Below are positions 63,289 through 64,000 of a DNA stretch of 64,000 nucleotides, one piece after another. Where the stretch lies: contig NZ_AP026442.1 of the NCBI RefSeq assembly GCF_027923705.1, positions 2,976,001 through 3,040,000 on the forward strand, written 5' to 3'. Position 1 is the first letter of the stretch; each line of letters opens with the position of its first letter. The position numbers and the translations under genes are program-made. The DNA is from Cellulomonas sp. NTE-D12 (GTDB lineage Bacteria > Actinomycetota > Actinomycetes > Actinomycetales > Cellulomonadaceae). The notes beneath the pieces are model-generated. The model was given only the letters and a program-made list of their open reading frames with translations, made no database searches and was not told where the DNA came from.

Positions 63289-64000
63289 GTGAGGAATAGT
63301 CCTCCTCCGTGTGGGCGCCCGCAAGGGGCGCCGTGGGCCGATCGGGTGACCGGACATCCGCGAGGGGTCCGGTCAGGTAGCCCTGCAGCGCCGGTCCGAC
63401 GAGCGCCGCCAGCCGGTCGGTGCCGATCCCGGCGATCTCCGGCAGCTGCAGCACGTGGCGAGCCACGAGCACACCGACCACGTGGGAGGCGGCCAGCGCC
63501 ATCCGCAGGTCGGCGTCCGGCGTCGGCAGCTCGGCCACGACCCGCGCGAACACCTGCCGGCCGAGGAACTGCGCCATCGCCTGCACGTGCGGCTCGCTGG
63601 AGCCCAGGGCACCGAACAGGACCCGAAACCGTTCGCCGTGCTCGTCCTCCCACACCTCGAGCACCGCCCGGGCCAGCCGTTCCCCGAGCCCGTCGAGCCC
63701 GCCCTCCAGCAGCTGCCCGACCACCTGCGCCGGCTCGACCCCCGTCGGCACCATCGCGGCGGCGAACAGCTCGGCCTTGTCCTCGAAGTAGTGCCGCACC
63801 AGCGCGGGGTCCACCCCGGCGCGGCGCGCCACCGACCGGACCGAGGCGCCGTCGTACCCGCGCTGGGCCAGCTCCGCACGGGCCGCGGCGACGATGTCGC
63901 CCCGGGTGTCCGAGCCGGCGGGCCGACGGCCGCGCGGCCGGGCCTGGTCCTCGCCGCCTCCGACCGCGCCCGCGGCGCCGTCGGCCGCCCGCGCTCGTCC
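63278..64000 (-). CDS. TetR-family regulator, start beyond the window (partial)
   Basis: The frame has no stop back to base 64000. The N-terminal helix-turn-helix is visible: TRGDIVAAARAELAQRGYDGASVRSVARRAGVDPALVRHYFEDKAELFAAA, split by neighbouring codons but typical of TetR. The C-terminal ligand domain of about 165 residues ends in EEDYSSHEE. Codons before GSDTRGD read Arg/Gly/Ala rich and may include the true start or extend past the edge. It overlaps the ABC ATPase gene and probably represses the exporter. Confidence 0.9.
   Translation of the reverse strand, partial: GRARAADGAAGAVGGGEDQARPRGRRPAGSDTRGDIVAAARAELAQRGYDGASVRSVARRAGVDPALVRHYFEDKAELFAAAMVPTGVEPAQVVGQLLEGGLDGLGERLARAVLEVWEDEHGERFRVLFGALGSSEPHVQAMAQFLGRQVFARVVAELPTPDADLRMALAASHVVGVLVARHVLQLPEIAGIGTDRLAALVGPALQGYLTGPLADVRSPDRPTAPLAGAHTEEDYSSHEE
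63279..63298. promoter_or_regulatory. Inverted repeat over the ABC ATPase start codon
   Basis: TATTCCTCA and TGAGGAATA are perfect nine-base arms separated by two bases. The ATPase ATG (63286-63288, minus) is at the centre, and a -10-like TATTCC runs into the arm. TetR-type operators have this size and symmetry. It is also the end of the TetR coding region. Confidence 0.65.

Noticed and set aside
63278..63832. TetR-type gene starting at 63832
   Set aside because: That start would remove the first part of the helix-turn-helix. The conserved sequence continues upstream to the window edge.

Overview
The window looks like one stretch of chromosome from a high-GC actinobacterium. Evidence: very high GC with strongly GC-biased third codon positions, actinobacterial gene sets (rpmG-hadA-hadB, MarP, BldC-like regulator, Rex, CcsB/ResB cytochrome maturation, MenJ reductase, ECF41 sigma factor) and many leaderless-looking starts. 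A Cellulomonas-like member of the Micrococcales fits best, but that is inference. I see no prophage, insertion sequence, CRISPR array or plasmid function. The densest coding is on the minus strand. No gene-free stretch exceeds about 300 bases.

Layout. 1-755: tail of a sensor kinase and its LuxR-type response regulator. 813-1853: adenosine deaminase family. 1876-8173: murB and, separated from it by two paralogous MFS transporters and a divergent LacI regulator with two palindromic operators, hadB-hadA-rpmG. 8396-9574: MarP-type membrane protease, followed by a small tandem repeat and a fragment that resembles the end of an LLM oxidoreductase. 9825-10306: tRNA-Met, tRNA-Thr and tRNA-Tyr. 10461-15947: YajQ-like protein, DinB-like protein, HtpX, FprA-type reductase, RarD-like transporter, PP2C phosphatase. 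16103-43638: respiratory block: polyprenyl diphosphate synthase, the complete complex I operon nuoA-N read leftward and headed by menJ, then menG, menF, an HtrA-type protease, and menD-menC divergent from menB. 43733-46583: NmrA-like protein, ECF41 sigma factor and DUF3048 lipoprotein. 46712-54589: menE, menA and the cytochrome c maturation cluster (histidine phosphatase, TlpA-like, CcdA, ResB, CcsB). 54656-56945: MarR/YceI pair, Rex, glutaredoxin-like. 57086-64000: HAD-IB hydrolase, GNAT, a 32-residue basic protein, BldC-like regulator, AcuC-like deacetylase, PPK2, and a TetR-ABC exporter operon cut by the right edge.

How it fits together. Most genes serve a menaquinone-based respiratory chain. 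MenF, MenD, MenC, MenE, MenB, MenA, MenG and MenJ plus the prenyl synthase make and reduce menaquinone; complex I reduces it; the Ccs genes mature c-type cytochromes that accept the electrons. MenH and a DHNA-CoA thioesterase are not in the window. Rex, the NADH/NAD+ sensor, is encoded here, and a Rex-operator-like sequence sits in the leader of the menJ-nuoA-N transcription unit, which suggests redox control of the largest operon.

The most unusual signals are regulatory: the Rex-type site, a nearly symmetric divergent menC/menB promoter, a recurring TAnnnT element 6-8 bases upstream of a start codon (leaderless mRNAs) at about a dozen genes, two genes whose only sensible start is CTG, and a perfect inverted repeat over the start codon of an ABC transporter gene.
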